From Frankia gtarii (GTDB lineage: Bacteria; Actinomycetota; Actinomycetes; Frankiales; Frankiaceae): a stretch of 37,648 bases of DNA. Of this stretch, positions 1 through 13,485 are shown one piece after another. The notes beneath the pieces are model-generated. The model did no database searches. It was given only the letters and a program-made list of their open reading frames with translations, and was not told where the DNA came from. The stretch covers positions 1-37,648 of the forward strand of contig NZ_JAMPTM010000033.1 in assembly GCF_025403375.1 (NCBI RefSeq). The letters are read 5' to 3'. Both the position numbers and the translations under genes were made by a program. How positions within the stretch are numbered: position 1 is the stretch's first letter; every line of letters starts with the position of its first letter.

Positions 1-850
1 GGGTGGGCGCGCCGTCGGCCGCGGTGCGGGCACCGGGGAGCCGGCCACTGGCGGGGAGCGGGCGGACCGGCGGCATCCGCTTGATCACGAAGAACTGCTG
101 ACCCATGCTCCACAGGTTGGTGGTGAGCCAGTAGAGCAGCACGGCGATCGGGAACCGGAAACCGAAGACCGCGAGCATCAGCGGGGAGCCGTAGAGCAGG
201 ACCTTCTGGACGATCGCCTGCTGCGGGTCCACCGGCCCGGTGCGGGCCATGATCTGCCGCTGAGTCATGAAGGTGGTCAGACCCATCAGCACGATCAGCA
301 CGACCGCGAGGATCTTGACGTGGGTGCTGTTCACCCCGAGGAAGTGCACGAAGTCGCTGTCGGAACCGAACTCGCTGGCGAGTGAGATTCCGAAGACCTT
401 CGCCGAGGCGATCTGCTCGACCTGTTCCGCGGACAACCCCACCCGGGGCCGCCAGACGAGGGACCCGTTCGGGCCCTCGTTCATCGGAGCCAGGTGGGTG
501 AACACGTGGAACAGCGAGATGAACAACGGGATCTGGAGCACGATCGGCAGGCAGCCCAGAAGCGGGTTGCCATGCTCCTTCTGCAACGCCATGATCTCTT
601 GCTGCATGCGGGGCTTGTCGTGCCCGTACTTCTCCCGGATCTCCTTGATCCGCGGCTGCATCATCTGCATCGTCCGCTGCGACTTCACCTGCTTGACGAA
701 CAGCGGGAAGATCAGGACGCGGACGGCGATGACAAGCAGGACGACCGAGAAGGCCCAGGCGAAGAAGCTGTCGGCGCCGAAGATCGGCGCGAATCCCTTA
801 TGGAAGAAGACGATCGCGTTCGCCGCGAGATGGTAAAGGGGATTCAGCAA
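1..850 (-). CDS. yidC: YidC/Oxa1-family membrane protein insertase (3' end outside window)
   Basis: This inserts and folds inner-membrane proteins, alone or with SecYEG. About 283 N-terminal residues are visible. The first hydrophobic stretch contains the conserved membrane arginine (R44, in VLLVIAVRVLIFPLF). A basic cytoplasmic loop (VKSQRTMQMMQPRIKEIREKYG) and the family motif GCLPIVLQIPLFISLFHVF follow, then further membrane segments ending near YWLTTNLWSMGQQFFVIKRM. I chose the TTG at 848-850: the frame has a stop immediately upstream (854-856), the product begins MLNPLYHL as in Gram-positive YidC, and a GGAG lies 8 nt before it. It is the last visible gene of the rpmH-rnpA-yidD-yidC operon and starts 12 nt after the yidD stop. 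The C-terminal tail is cut off. Confidence 0.95.
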   Translation of the reverse strand, partial: MLNPLYHLAANAIVFFHKGFAPIFGADSFFAWAFSVVLLVIAVRVLIFPLFVKQVKSQRTMQMMQPRIKEIREKYGHDKPRMQQEIMALQKEHGNPLLGCLPIVLQIPLFISLFHVFTHLAPMNEGPNGSLVWRPRVGLSAEQVEQIASAKVFGISLASEFGSDSDFVHFLGVNSTHVKILAVVLIVLMGLTTFMTQRQIMARTGPVDPQQAIVQKVLLYGSPLMLAVFGFRFPIAVLLYWLTTNLWSMGQQFFVIKRMPPVRPLPASGRLPGARTAADGAPT

Positions 851-862
851 CGTTCAGACTCC

Positions 863-1480
863 TTACGCCCACGGTCCGCGACCGGAACCGACGATCTCGG
901 CCCGCGTCCCCTCGGCCGGAGACGGAAAGCCATGCCTGTGGGCCGGCGCGACAGCACCGGTGTGTCCGGGCGCGACCGCGCGGTCACCATGTTCGGAGAC
1001 GATCGCCGCCCTCCTGGGGTTGCGAACGACTCCCGGCCCCACACTGGTTCCCGAATCCGCGCCTGTGCTCGACCGAACCCCGGTACTCGGTGGTCCGCCG
1101 GCGGGCGGGGGACGCACGGCGGGCGGACCGGCGGACTCGCCGGGGACCGGGTCGTACCCGCCAGCCGACAGCGGCTGACAGCGCAGTACCCGGCCGACGG
1201 CCAGCACTGCACCGCGCACGCCGCCATGGCGGCGCACGGCCGTCAGCGCGTAGGCGCTGCACGACGGCTCGAACCGACACATGCCGGCGTTACGACCGGA
1301 CCACCCGGCCCGATAGAGCCGCACAAGCCCGGCGAGCGCCCAGGCCAGCGGCCCCCGAACCGCGCCGTCGGCCGTGCGGGCGACGCTCGGCAGGTGCCTG
1401 CGGGCCGGCCCGGAGGCCAGGAAAAGATCAACAACGGCGATCGCCGTCAGCGCCGCGAGCAAGACAATCCCGGCGGTCAT
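863..1480 (-). CDS. yidD: YidD membrane insertion efficiency factor, extended form
   Basis: YidD is a small membrane-associated protein that assists YidC-dependent insertion. The diagnostic core is present at about residues 52-112: [35 protein letters not shown] followed by [14 protein letters not shown]. At 205 residues the frame is about twice the usual 70-110. It has an N-terminal hydrophobic segment ([17 protein letters not shown]) and a Pro/Gly/Ser-rich C-terminal tail of about 90 residues with no recognised domain. The ATG overlaps the rnpA stop as ATGA (1477-1480), so translation is probably coupled and this start is favoured. The core identification is firm; whether the whole tail is made is less sure. 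Confidence 0.9.
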   Translation of the reverse strand: MTAGIVLLAALTAIAVVDLFLASGPARRHLPSVARTADGAVRGPLAWALAGLVRLYRAGWSGRNAGMCRFEPSCSAYALTAVRRHGGVRGAVLAVGRVLRCQPLSAGGYDPVPGESAGPPAVRPPPAGGPPSTGVRSSTGADSGTSVGPGVVRNPRRAAIVSEHGDRAVAPGHTGAVAPAHRHGFPSPAEGTRAEIVGSGRGPWA

Positions 1481-1890
1481 CGGCTGCTCCCCACCGCGGG
1501 CCGCGGGGCCCGGACCCGGCGCGCGTGGGCATCATCGCGCGGGGCGTCCGAGGCCACGCGCGCAGCACGCGCGAGCGCGTCGCCGAGGGCTTGACCGAGC
1601 AGCTCGGAGCTGGCCGAGGCCGCCTCCGGCAGAGCGCGCACCACCAGCATGGTCCCCGCAGGCAGCTGGCCCAATCGGGCCCGCACCTGCTCGCGCAGGC
1701 GGCGGCGCACCCGGTTACGCACAACGGCGTTGCCGACTCGGCGGCCGACGACGAAACCCGCTCGCGGAGACTCGCCGCTGGTTGTCCACAAGCTGTGGAC
1801 AACCAGCGGGCCGGACCGGATCCGCCGGCCCGCGGTCCCCACACGGGCGTGTTCGGCCCGGGTCCGCACGCGGGAACCCTCAGGAAGCAT
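1477..1890 (-). CDS. rnpA: Ribonuclease P protein component
   Basis: This is the protein subunit of RNase P, which binds the catalytic RNA and helps mature tRNA 5' ends. The 137-residue product begins [10 protein letters not shown] and has the family core [27 protein letters not shown] with the RNR signature, followed by a variable tail. It starts at ATG 1890, 29 nt after the rpmH stop, and overlaps yidD by 4 nt. Unusually, its codons for VVHSLWTT contain two exact DnaA boxes in inverted orientation (1782-1790 and 1794-1802), listed separately. The family is otherwise typical. Confidence 0.95.
   Translation of the reverse strand: MLPEGSRVRTRAEHARVGTAGRRIRSGPLVVHSLWTTSGESPRAGFVVGRRVGNAVVRNRVRRRLREQVRARLGQLPAGTMLVVRALPEAASASSELLGQALGDALARAARVASDAPRDDAHARRVRAPRPAVGSSR
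1782..1802. promoter_or_regulatory. Inverted pair of exact DnaA boxes inside rnpA
   Basis: TTGTCCACA at 1782-1790 and TGTGGACAA at 1794-1802 face each other across 3 nt. Including one flanking G/C on each side they form a perfect 10-bp-arm palindrome. Both match the actinobacterial DnaA-box consensus exactly. They lie within the coding sequence of rnpA, about 1 kb upstream of dnaA. Binding by DnaA is inferred from the match. Confidence 0.6.
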
Positions 1891-1919
1891 GACAGCCGGG
1901 GTACAGCAGGAACCCGCCG

Positions 1920-2057
1920 TCAGGCGGAGAGCTCGCTGCGGCCCTTACGACGGCGGGCGGAGACGATGGAACGACCAGCGCGGGTCCGCATACGCAGCCG
2001 GAACCCGTGTGTGCGGGCCCGCCGACGGTTATTCGGCTGGAAGGTGCGCTTACTCAC
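1920..2057 (-). CDS. rpmH: 50S ribosomal protein L34
   Basis: A small basic protein of the large ribosomal subunit, 45 residues as expected for the family. The sequence [45 protein letters not shown] is a textbook L34. The start is GTG at 2055-2057, with GGAG 7 nt upstream; the longer open frame above it has no support. It is the first gene of the minus-strand operon and diverges from dnaA. Confidence 0.97.
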   Translation of the reverse strand: MSKRTFQPNNRRRARTHGFRLRMRTRAGRSIVSARRRKGRSELSA

Positions 2058-2838
2058 GTGAAGACTCCGTCTGCAAGATGGACGCGGGCGGTGAGCTCTG
2101 TCGCCGAGGGGGTGGGCCACACCACACGGCCCGCGCAAGCGCATCCCACAACAAACGGAGCGGTCTAACACCGCGGTTCGACCTAGCCTACACATGCCGG
2201 CGCCGCGAACCGACCCGGCGACCGCGCCCCTTTCGCCGTCGCCTCGAGCCGGACCGGCCCACCCGACCCGCGACCGTGGCCCGACGCAGTCGACCAAAAG
2301 TCACCGCAGGCCCGACCATGGCCCACATCCGGACAGGCGCCGACCACCGACGTGACTGCTTGTAAGCAAATGCCACACGGCTAGGATCGCCGCTCTGGGC
2401 TGGCCTGCCCGCCTGGCCAGGGTCCGCCCGTATCTCGGCCGACCCCGGCGCAGCCGGGCAGGCGGCGCCCTACGATCCTTGGGCGACATCCCGTGCACGC
2501 GGGTGCCGGACGGTGCCGGGCAGGCCCGCGTTCAGGGGCCCACCGGCCGGGTGCACTCTGGCCTGTGGAAAACGCTTGTGGAGAGGGCGATCGGCGGAGG
2601 CCGAGGCAGATCCGGATGACGCGCCGGAGTCGGACGCCGCACGGGGAGTGAGCCGCTTACGCCACGCCGGAGGCCCTGCCGCGTCCATGCACAGGTTGTG
2701 GACGACGATGTGGAGAACCATCGGGACGAGGCGTCCTGGTCGCGGCCGGACCGGGACCACATCAGCATCCGCGACGTACCCCCCACCTGAGGGGCCAGCA
2801 CCGCCCGCAAACCGTACCGAACTGCCCGAGGAGCCCCC
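2058..2838. other. rpmH-dnaA divergent intergenic region with DnaA boxes
   Basis: This 781-bp stretch has no convincing gene. It must carry the promoters of the rpmH operon and of dnaA. DnaA-box-like sites are visible: TGTGGAAAA at 2564-2572 and TGTGGAGAA at 2709-2717 fit TTNTNCACA on the opposite strand, and TGTGGACGA at 2697-2705 has one mismatch. Their position upstream of dnaA fits autoregulation by DnaA, which is inference. Open frames crossing it are out-of-phase high-GC artefacts. Confidence 0.6.
2360..2387 (+). promoter_or_regulatory. Candidate sigma-70-type promoter toward dnaA
   Basis: TTGTAA (2360-2365) and TAGGAT (2382-2387) are separated by 16 bp on the plus strand, in one of the few AT-richer patches of this intergenic region. 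It would give a leader of about 445 nt containing the DnaA boxes at 2564-2717. This is a visual match only. Confidence 0.35.
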
Positions 2839-4455
2839 GTGTCCAACCCCCGCGCCGACTCCGTCGCCGGTCTACCTTTCGGGGAGGAACCTACGGGCGA
2901 CCCGGACCTGGCCGCGGTCTGGAGCCACGCCGTCGCCGGGGTCGCCGACGGCACGTTGTCCGCCCAGCAGCGCGCGTGGCTACGGCTGACCCGCCCGCTC
3001 GGCCTCGTCCAGGACACCGCCCTGCTCGCCGCTCCGAACGAGTTCACCAAGGAGCTTCTCGACTCGCGGCTGCGGCCGTTCCTGTCCACAGCGTTGTCCA
3101 CAGCGTATGGACGGGAGATCCGGGTCGCGGTCACCGTCGAGCACCTGCCCGATCCGGAGCCGATGAGTGGTCCGATCAGGATCGTCCGGCCGGGGGAGGG
3201 CGGCGCGCAGCGGGACCCCGGCGGTTCCCGGGGACGCGGATCGGGCGGCGCGGGGGCCACGGACTCCGGCAGGGGGAGGGGATCCGCCGCCTCGCCGGCG
3301 GCCGGCGAGGCGGTGAACGGCGAGCTGCCCTTCCCCGATTCCACCGAGAGCGCCCCGCCGATGCGGGTGGCCGCGGGGCTCGGCCGCGACGCCGCGCCAC
3401 TGGAGACCGAGCCTGCGCAGGCCCGGCTGAACCCCCGTTACGTCTTCGAGACCTTCGTCATCGGAGACAGCAACCGGTTCCCCCACGCGGCCGCGGTGGC
3501 CGTCGCCGAAGCCCCGGCGAAGGCGTACAACCCGCTGTTCATCTACGGGGACTCCGGGCTCGGCAAGACCCACCTGCTGCACGCGATCGGCCACTACGCG
3601 CTGAGGCTGTACCCGAACACCCGGGTCAAGTACGTGAGCTCGGAGGAGTTCACCAACGACTTCATCAACTCGATCCGGGACGATCGCCAGCAGGCCTTCC
3701 AGCGCCGCTACCGGGACATCGACGTCCTGCTCGTGGACGACATCCAGTTCCTGGAGAACAAGGAACGGACGCAGGAGGAGTTCTTCCACACGTTCAACGT
3801 CCTGCACGACGGCGAGAAGCAGATCGTCATCAGCTCCGACCGCTCACCCAAGCAGCTCTCGGCGCTCGAGGATCGGCTGCGCAGCCGGTTCGAGTGGGGC
3901 CTGATGACCGACATCACCCCGCCGGACCTTGAAACCCGCATCGCGATCCTGTCGAAGAAGGCCGCCACAGAGCGCCTGCCCGTGCCACCCGACGTGCTCG
4001 AGTACATCGCCACGCACATCGAGCGCAACATCCGCGAGCTGGAGGGTGCGCTGATCCGGGTCGCGGCGTTCGCGAGCCTGAACAAGTCCCACGTCGACCG
4101 CACGCTCGCCGAGATCGTGCTGCGGGACCTCATCCCGGACGCCGGCAACCCCGACATCACCGCGGCGGCGATCATGAACGCGACCGCGGCGTACTTCGGC
4201 GTCTCCATGGACGACCTGTGCGGCACCTCCCGAAGCCGGGTGCTGGTGACGGCCCGGCAGATCGCCATGTACCTGTGCCGCGAACTGACCGACCTGTCGC
4301 TGCCCAAGATCGGCCAGCACTTCGGGGGCCGTGACCACACGACGGTCATGCACGCCGACCGCAAGATCCGCGGCCTGATGGCCGAACGGCGTGCGATCTA
4401 CAACCAGGTCACCGAACTGACCAACCGCATCCGGGTCCAGGCCCGCCAACCCTGA
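2839..4455 (+). CDS. dnaA: Chromosomal replication initiator protein DnaA
   Basis: DnaA binds DnaA boxes at oriC and, as an ATP-bound oligomer, opens the origin and recruits helicase. The 538-residue protein has the usual four domains. An N-terminal interaction domain covers about residues 15-105. A Gly/Arg/Pro-rich linker of variable length follows, to about 190. The AAA+ ATPase has Walker A GDSGLGKT (237-244) and Walker [10 protein letters not shown] (D300-D301). The C-terminal DNA-binding domain carries the signature [15 protein letters not shown] (from about 496). The GTG at 2839 has GAGGAG 5 nt upstream. The gene itself contains an exact DnaA box (3094-3102) and a near match (3082-3090) in the domain I codons. 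It is followed by a terminator hairpin and oriC. Confidence 0.98.
   Translation: MSNPRADSVAGLPFGEEPTGDPDLAAVWSHAVAGVADGTLSAQQRAWLRLTRPLGLVQDTALLAAPNEFTKELLDSRLRPFLSTALSTAYGREIRVAVTVEHLPDPEPMSGPIRIVRPGEGGAQRDPGGSRGRGSGGAGATDSGRGRGSAASPAAGEAVNGELPFPDSTESAPPMRVAAGLGRDAAPLETEPAQARLNPRYVFETFVIGDSNRFPHAAAVAVAEAPAKAYNPLFIYGDSGLGKTHLLHAIGHYALRLYPNTRVKYVSSEEFTNDFINSIRDDRQQAFQRRYRDIDVLLVDDIQFLENKERTQEEFFHTFNVLHDGEKQIVISSDRSPKQLSALEDRLRSRFEWGLMTDITPPDLETRIAILSKKAATERLPVPPDVLEYIATHIERNIRELEGALIRVAAFASLNKSHVDRTLAEIVLRDLIPDAGNPDITAAAIMNATAAYFGVSMDDLCGTSRSRVLVTARQIAMYLCRELTDLSLPKIGQHFGGRDHTTVMHADRKIRGLMAERRAIYNQVTELTNRIRVQARQP
3082..3102 (+). promoter_or_regulatory. DnaA boxes within the dnaA coding sequence
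   Basis: CTGTCCACA (3082-3090, one mismatch) and TTGTCCACA (3094-3102, exact) lie 12 bp apart in direct orientation inside codons for FLSTALSTA of DnaA domain I. The repeated LSTALST peptide may partly explain the repetition, so regulation is only a possibility. Confidence 0.4.
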
Positions 4456-4516
4456 CTCGGACAGGGCATCCCGACCGCAACAGTCGGGCGGACACCGGTC
4501 CCTGATTCCAGGACCG

Positions 4517-4551
4517 CGCCGCAGTGGCCCGCGCCCGGGGCCACTGCGGCG
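4517..4551 (+). terminator. Terminator hairpin after dnaA
   Basis: A perfect 14-bp stem: left arm CGCCGCAGTGGCCC (4517-4530), 7-nt loop, right arm GGGCCACTGCGGCG (4538-4551). It lies 62 nt after the dnaA stop and before the origin. There is no U-tract, which is common for high-GC actinobacterial terminators. Confidence 0.65.
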
Positions 4552-4839
4552 GGGCGACAGGTCATTCGCCCTGCCCTGCCCTAGCCTGGCCGCCGCCTGC
4601 CACCGGCAGGGCTGTATCGGTGCACGTGTGCGCTGGGCGGACCGCGGCCGGGCGGACTGCGGTGCGTTCTGCACCGTCTGCGGGCCCGAACCGTCCGGAA
4701 CGCACCGCAACAGGCGTCGGTTCGGGGGACACGCTGTTGGACAGCGTGGAAGCCGAGGCCGATCGGCCTCCGACACTCACGCGTCGAGGCGGGCGGGCTG
4801 CGCGCCACCCGGTCGGGCCCCCTCATGGGGTGCGTGTCA

Positions 4840-5240
4840 CAGCATGTGGACCGCCGCCGCGGGCATGGACTTCGCGAGGCATCCCCTAGCACGCCCACCC
4901 TGCGCCCTCGAGCCCACTAGGTGGTGCCACCCACAGCTTGTGGAAAACCTTGTGGACATCCCGGGGGCAGATCGGTGGAAGAAGCCGTGGACAGCCTGTG
5001 GATAACTCGGGGATGGCCTGTGGAGGGACAAAGTGGTCCCTGGGGACAACCTCGGGGCATGTGGAAATCCACTGCGCGAACCCACAGCTTCACCCACAGG
5101 TTTTGCACCGGCTCATCATGCCTCTGACCTGCGGAAACGTGGGTTATCCCCAGCATCCACAGCCCCTACTACCACCACGAACTTAAATTTTTTCTTCAAA
5201 GATCAAAATCTCTAAGTACTAGGGGGTGTGGACAACTTTT
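4840..5240. other. oriC: Chromosomal replication origin oriC
   Basis: The dnaA-dnaN intergenic region (4456-5401) has no gene and holds a dense group of DnaA boxes. TGTGGAAAA (4939-4947), TGTGGATAA (4997-5005) and TGTGGACAA (5227-5235) fit the consensus exactly when read on the minus strand. One-mismatch sites lie at 4951-4959, 5041-5049, 5060-5068, 5101-5109 and 5144-5152. An AT-rich tract at 5181-5221, striking in this GC-rich sequence, is the likely unwinding element, with the strongest box just beyond it. Gene context and box content make oriC near certain; the exact limits are estimated. Confidence 0.9.
5181..5221. other. AT-rich DNA unwinding element of oriC
   Basis: About 40 bp made mostly of A and T, including runs of AAATTTTTT and GATCAAAATC, sit between the DnaA-box cluster and the TGTGGACAA box at 5227. 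This is the most AT-rich tract in the origin region and the expected position for strand opening. The dnaN promoter may share it. Confidence 0.7.
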
Positions 5241-5401
5241 TGCGATCTTGAACGAGCGCGATCTGTGCCACTTCGTGGGCTCCCCGTGAGCGTTCGCGGT
5301 GAGGCCGACCGCCCGCCAAGGCCGCCTGGCACTCTGGGATGCTGATCGGTGTTCCCGACGGGCTGACTCCGAACACCGGAGGGAACGAAGGAGGGCTAAC
5401 C

Positions 5402-6583
5402 ATGAAGTTCCGGGTGGAACGGGACGAATTCACCGAAGCGGTCGCCTGGACCGCCCGCACGCTGCCGAGCCGGCCGACCACGCAGCTGCAGGTGCTGTCG
5501 GGCCTCCTTCTCGACGCCACCGGGCCGATGCTCAAGGTCGCCGCCTACGACTACGAGGTGGCCGCGCAGGGCACGGTGCACGCCACGGTGTCGGAGGAGG
5601 GGCGCGCCCTCGTCAACGGCAAGCTGCTCGCGGAGATCACCCGGGCACTGCCGGCCGCACCGGTCGATCTCGGCATCGACGGCACCCGGCTCGTGATCAC
5701 CTGTGGCAACGCCCGGTTCGCGCTCCCGATGCTTCCGGTGGACGACTACCCGGCGCTGCCGGCCATGCCCCCCGTCACCGGCCACATCGAGGGATCGGCC
5801 TTCGCCGCCGCGGTCGCGCAGGTGGCGATCGCGGCCGGACGCGACGACACCCTCCCGGTGCTCACCGGCGTCCGTATCGAGATCGACGGCGACACCCTCA
5901 CCCTCGCCGCGACCGACCGCTACCGGCTCGCTGTGCGCACGCTGAAGTGGCGTCCGGACGACTCCGGCGGCGACGCGGACGCGGCGCCGGCACCCGTCAC
6001 GGTGGCCCTCGTCCCCGCCCGTACGCTGCTGGACACGGCCAAGTCGCTGTCCGGCTCGGGGGTGGAGGTTTCGATCGCGCTGGGGACGGGCCCGTCCGGG
6101 GAGACGCTCGCCGGCTTCGCGGGTTCCACCCGGCAGACGACCACCCGGCTGCTCGAGGGCCAGTTCCCGCCCTTCCGCAAGCTGCTGCCGGACAGCTCGC
6201 CGCTGATCGCCCAGCTCGAGATCGCGCCGTTGCAGGAGGCGGTCAAGCGGGTCGCCCTGGTGGCGGCGAAGACCGCCCCGGTGCAGCTGTCGTTCTCCCC
6301 GGATCATCTCGTCCTGGAGGCCGGCACCGGCGGCGAGGCGCAGGCGACGGAGACGCTGCCGGTGACCTATGACGGCCCGGAGCTTTCGGTGGCGTTCAAC
6401 CCGTCCTACCTGCTCGACGCACTGGGCGCGCTGGAGTCCGACATCGTGCGGATCGGCTTCGCCAGCGCCGAGGACCCGGCCGTCGCGGCGAACAAGCCGG
6501 CGATCCTCACCGGCAAGTCCGACGGCGACGGCGAGGTGCCCGACTACCGGTACCTGCTCATGCCGATCCGCCTGCACGGGTGA
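5402..6583 (+). CDS. dnaN: DNA polymerase III subunit beta (sliding clamp)
   Basis: This is the ring-shaped processivity clamp that tethers DNA polymerase III and recruits other repair and replication factors. The 393-residue product begins [26 protein letters not shown] and has the three-domain layout; recognisable segments are [40 protein letters not shown] and the C-terminus [15 protein letters not shown] chose ATG 5402 because GGAGGG precedes it and the product aligns with the family start; an in-frame ATG at 5339 would add 21 atypical residues. recF starts one base after its stop. Confidence 0.97.
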   Translation: MKFRVERDEFTEAVAWTARTLPSRPTTQLQVLSGLLLDATGPMLKVAAYDYEVAAQGTVHATVSEEGRALVNGKLLAEITRALPAAPVDLGIDGTRLVITCGNARFALPMLPVDDYPALPAMPPVTGHIEGSAFAAAVAQVAIAAGRDDTLPVLTGVRIEIDGDTLTLAATDRYRLAVRTLKWRPDDSGGDADAAPAPVTVALVPARTLLDTAKSLSGSGVEVSIALGTGPSGETLAGFAGSTRQTTTRLLEGQFPPFRKLLPDSSPLIAQLEIAPLQEAVKRVALVAAKTAPVQLSFSPDHLVLEAGTGGEAQATETLPVTYDGPELSVAFNPSYLLDALGALESDIVRIGFASAEDPAVAANKPAILTGKSDGDGEVPDYRYLLMPIRLHG

Positions 6584-6584
6584 C

Positions 6585-7739
6585 GTGCACCTCACCCACC
6601 TGTCTCTCGTCGACTTCCGGTCCTACCCGTCCCTGGATCTCACCCTCGGTCCAGGAGTGATCACGCTGGTTGGCCGCAACGGTCAGGGAAAGACGAACCT
6701 CCTCGAGGCGATCGGGTATGTCGCGACGTTGGCCAGCCACCGGGTCTCCGCGGATGCCCCGCTGGTGCGTGAGGGCGCGTCGCACGCCGTGCTGCGGGCG
6801 AGGATCGTGCGCGGCGACCGGGCGGCCCTGGTGGAGCTCGAGATCGTGCCGGGGCGGGCGAATCGGGCCCGGCTGAACCGGGCGCCGGTCTCCCGGCCCC
6901 GCGATGTCCTCGGGCTGCTGTGCACGGTTCTGTTCGCCCCGGAGGATCTCGCTCTGGTGAAGGGGGACCCGGCGGGACGGCGGCAGTTCCTCGACGAGCT
7001 GCTCGTCGCCCGCACCCCCCGGATGGCCGCGGTGCTCGCCGACTACGACCGGGTGCTCAAGCAGCGCTCGACCCTGCTGCGCACCGCCGGGGCGGCCCGG
7101 CGATCCGGCGGGCAGGGCGACCTGCGCACCCTGGATGTCTGGGATGGCTACCTGGCCAGCTACGGCGCCGAGCTACTCGCGGCCCGCCTCGCCCTCGTCG
7201 AGGCGCTGCGTCCGGGGGTGGCCGGGGCGTACGCGGCGGTGGCCGGCATGCAGGCCCAGGTCGGGTTCGAGTACCGGGCCAGCGTGCCGCCACCGCAGCA
7301 GGGGCCGGTCCTCCCCGACGGCCAGGCGTGGCCCGACCGCCAGGTGTGGGAGGAGGCGATCCGAACCGAGCTCGTGGCCGCCCGCCCGCGGGAGGTCGAA
7401 CGCGGGCAGACCCTGGTCGGACCGCATCGTGACGACCTGCTGCTGACCGTCGACGGGCGACCGGCGCGCGGCTACGCCAGTCACGGCGAGTCCTGGTCGC
7501 TTGCACTTGCTCTGCGGCTCGCCTCGTTCGAGCTGTTGCGGGCCGACGACCGCGAGCCCGTCCTGCTCCTCGACGACGTCTTCGCCGAGTTGGACGCCGG
7601 GCGCCGGTCCCGGCTCGCCGAACTCGTCGCCCCTGCGGAGCAGGTGCTGGTCACGGCCGCCGTCGAGGCGGACGTGCCGGCCGAGCTGGCCGGCACGTGT
7701 TTCGTCGTCGCCGCGGGAGAGGTACGCCGTGCCTGCTGA
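6585..7739 (+). CDS. recF: DNA replication and repair protein RecF
   Basis: An SMC-like ATPase that helps load RecA at single-strand gaps during recombinational repair. The 384-residue protein has Walker A GRNGQGKT at residues 30-37, the signature region [20 protein letters not shown] and Walker [14 protein letters not shown] near the C-terminus. The GTG at 6585 starts one base after the dnaN stop, and the product begins [14 protein letters not shown], as RecF proteins do. The gene ends by overlapping the next one by 11 nt, so dnaN-recF-DUF721 is probably one transcription unit. Confidence 0.96.
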   Translation: MHLTHLSLVDFRSYPSLDLTLGPGVITLVGRNGQGKTNLLEAIGYVATLASHRVSADAPLVREGASHAVLRARIVRGDRAALVELEIVPGRANRARLNRAPVSRPRDVLGLLCTVLFAPEDLALVKGDPAGRRQFLDELLVARTPRMAAVLADYDRVLKQRSTLLRTAGAARRSGGQGDLRTLDVWDGYLASYGAELLAARLALVEALRPGVAGAYAAVAGMQAQVGFEYRASVPPPQQGPVLPDGQAWPDRQVWEEAIRTELVAARPREVERGQTLVGPHRDDLLLTVDGRPARGYASHGESWSLALALRLASFELLRADDREPVLLLDDVFAELDAGRRSRLAELVAPAEQVLVTAAVEADVPAELAGTCFVVAAGEVRRAC

Positions 7740-8427
7740 ACCCGAGGACGACCAGGGCGCCCCAGCCCCAGCCCCAGCGTCGGCGTCGGGTAAGGGACGC
7801 GGCGCCGACCTGGCTCGGGAGATCCTCGCCCAGGCCAAGCGGGACGCCCGCGAGCGGGCGCGGGGACATCGCGGCGGCTCGCCCCGCACCGGCGGTTCCT
7901 GGCTCGGCTCCTCCTCCGCCGGCGATCTCGGTTCAGCGGGGCCGGCCGGCGGGCCCGGTGGCGAGTCCGCGGCCGGGGACCGGGCCGGCCGGCGGCCGCG
8001 GTCCGGCGAGGACGATGACCGGGTCCCGCAGCGCCCGCGGCTGCCGGGCATCGCCAGCCCTGGCCGGGAGTGGCGTGACCCGGTCTCCTTCGGCGCGGCG
8101 ATCGGCCGGCTGCTCGCCACCCGCGGCTGGCAGGCGCAGGCCGACGACGCCGGTGTGCTCTCCCGGTGGGACGTCATCGTCGGCCCGGACATCGCCGACC
8201 ACTGCACTCCGGTCTCGCTGCGCGACGGCGAGCTTGAACTCGTCGCCGAGTCGACGGCCTGGGCGACCCAGCTGCGCATGCTGTCCCGGCAGATCCTCGC
8301 CATCCTGCACCGGGAGCTCGGTCCGCAGGTCGTCCGGCGGATCACGGTGCGGGGCCCGACGGCCCCGTCGTGGCGGCACGGGTCGATCCGCACCAACGGC
8401 CGCGGCCCGCGTGACACCTACGGCTGA
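7729..8427 (+). CDS. dciA: DUF721 (DciA-type) protein
   Basis: DUF721 proteins between recF and gyrB correspond to DciA, which in bacteria without DnaC helps load the replicative helicase DnaB. The 232-residue product has a low-complexity charged N-terminal half (about 1-105) and a conserved C-terminal domain ([84 protein letters not shown]). The GTG at 7729 is preceded by GGAGAGG and overlaps recF by 11 nt. The helicase-loading role is transferred from the family. Confidence 0.9.
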   Translation: MPAEPEDDQGAPAPAPASASGKGRGADLAREILAQAKRDARERARGHRGGSPRTGGSWLGSSSAGDLGSAGPAGGPGGESAAGDRAGRRPRSGEDDDRVPQRPRLPGIASPGREWRDPVSFGAAIGRLLATRGWQAQADDAGVLSRWDVIVGPDIADHCTPVSLRDGELELVAESTAWATQLRMLSRQILAILHRELGPQVVRRITVRGPTAPSWRHGSIRTNGRGPRDTYG

Positions 8428-10664
<2,237 letters not shown>

Positions 10665-10835
10665 CGCGGCACCGCGGCACCGCGGCACCGCCGGCGGTCC
10701 GGCCGGCCGCCGCCCGGCACCGGCCGGCCGGGACGGTCCCGGGGGGATCGTGGCTGGCGCCCCGCCGGAGAGCCCGACCCCCGCCGGGACGCCCGTCCCA
10801 CCTGACGACTGATCCCACTGCCCTGGAAGGACCCC

Positions 10836-13340
<2,505 letters not shown>

Positions 13341-13485
13341 GCCCGGGGCCGGAAACGGTCCAGGCCCGGGGCGATGGCGGTCCTCGACGTCGGCGCCGTC
13401 CCCCGGCGCCGCGGGGACGCCGAAGCGGGGATCCGGTGTGCGCATGGCCCGCGTACGCCGCCAGGAAGTGAACCGGGAGTAGTCC

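Noticed and set aside
494-2365. Long Arg/Pro-rich plus-strand open frames over the rpmH-yidC operon
   Set aside because: They are antisense to well-identified genes, have no known domains and reflect GC-rich codon shadows.
10665-10720. CGGCACCG triplet repeats after gyrB
   Set aside because: A short GC-rich simple repeat without further structure; noted only.
13341-13485. Short frame between gyrA and the DUF3566 gene
   Set aside because: No ribosome binding site or conserved sequence; treated as intergenic.
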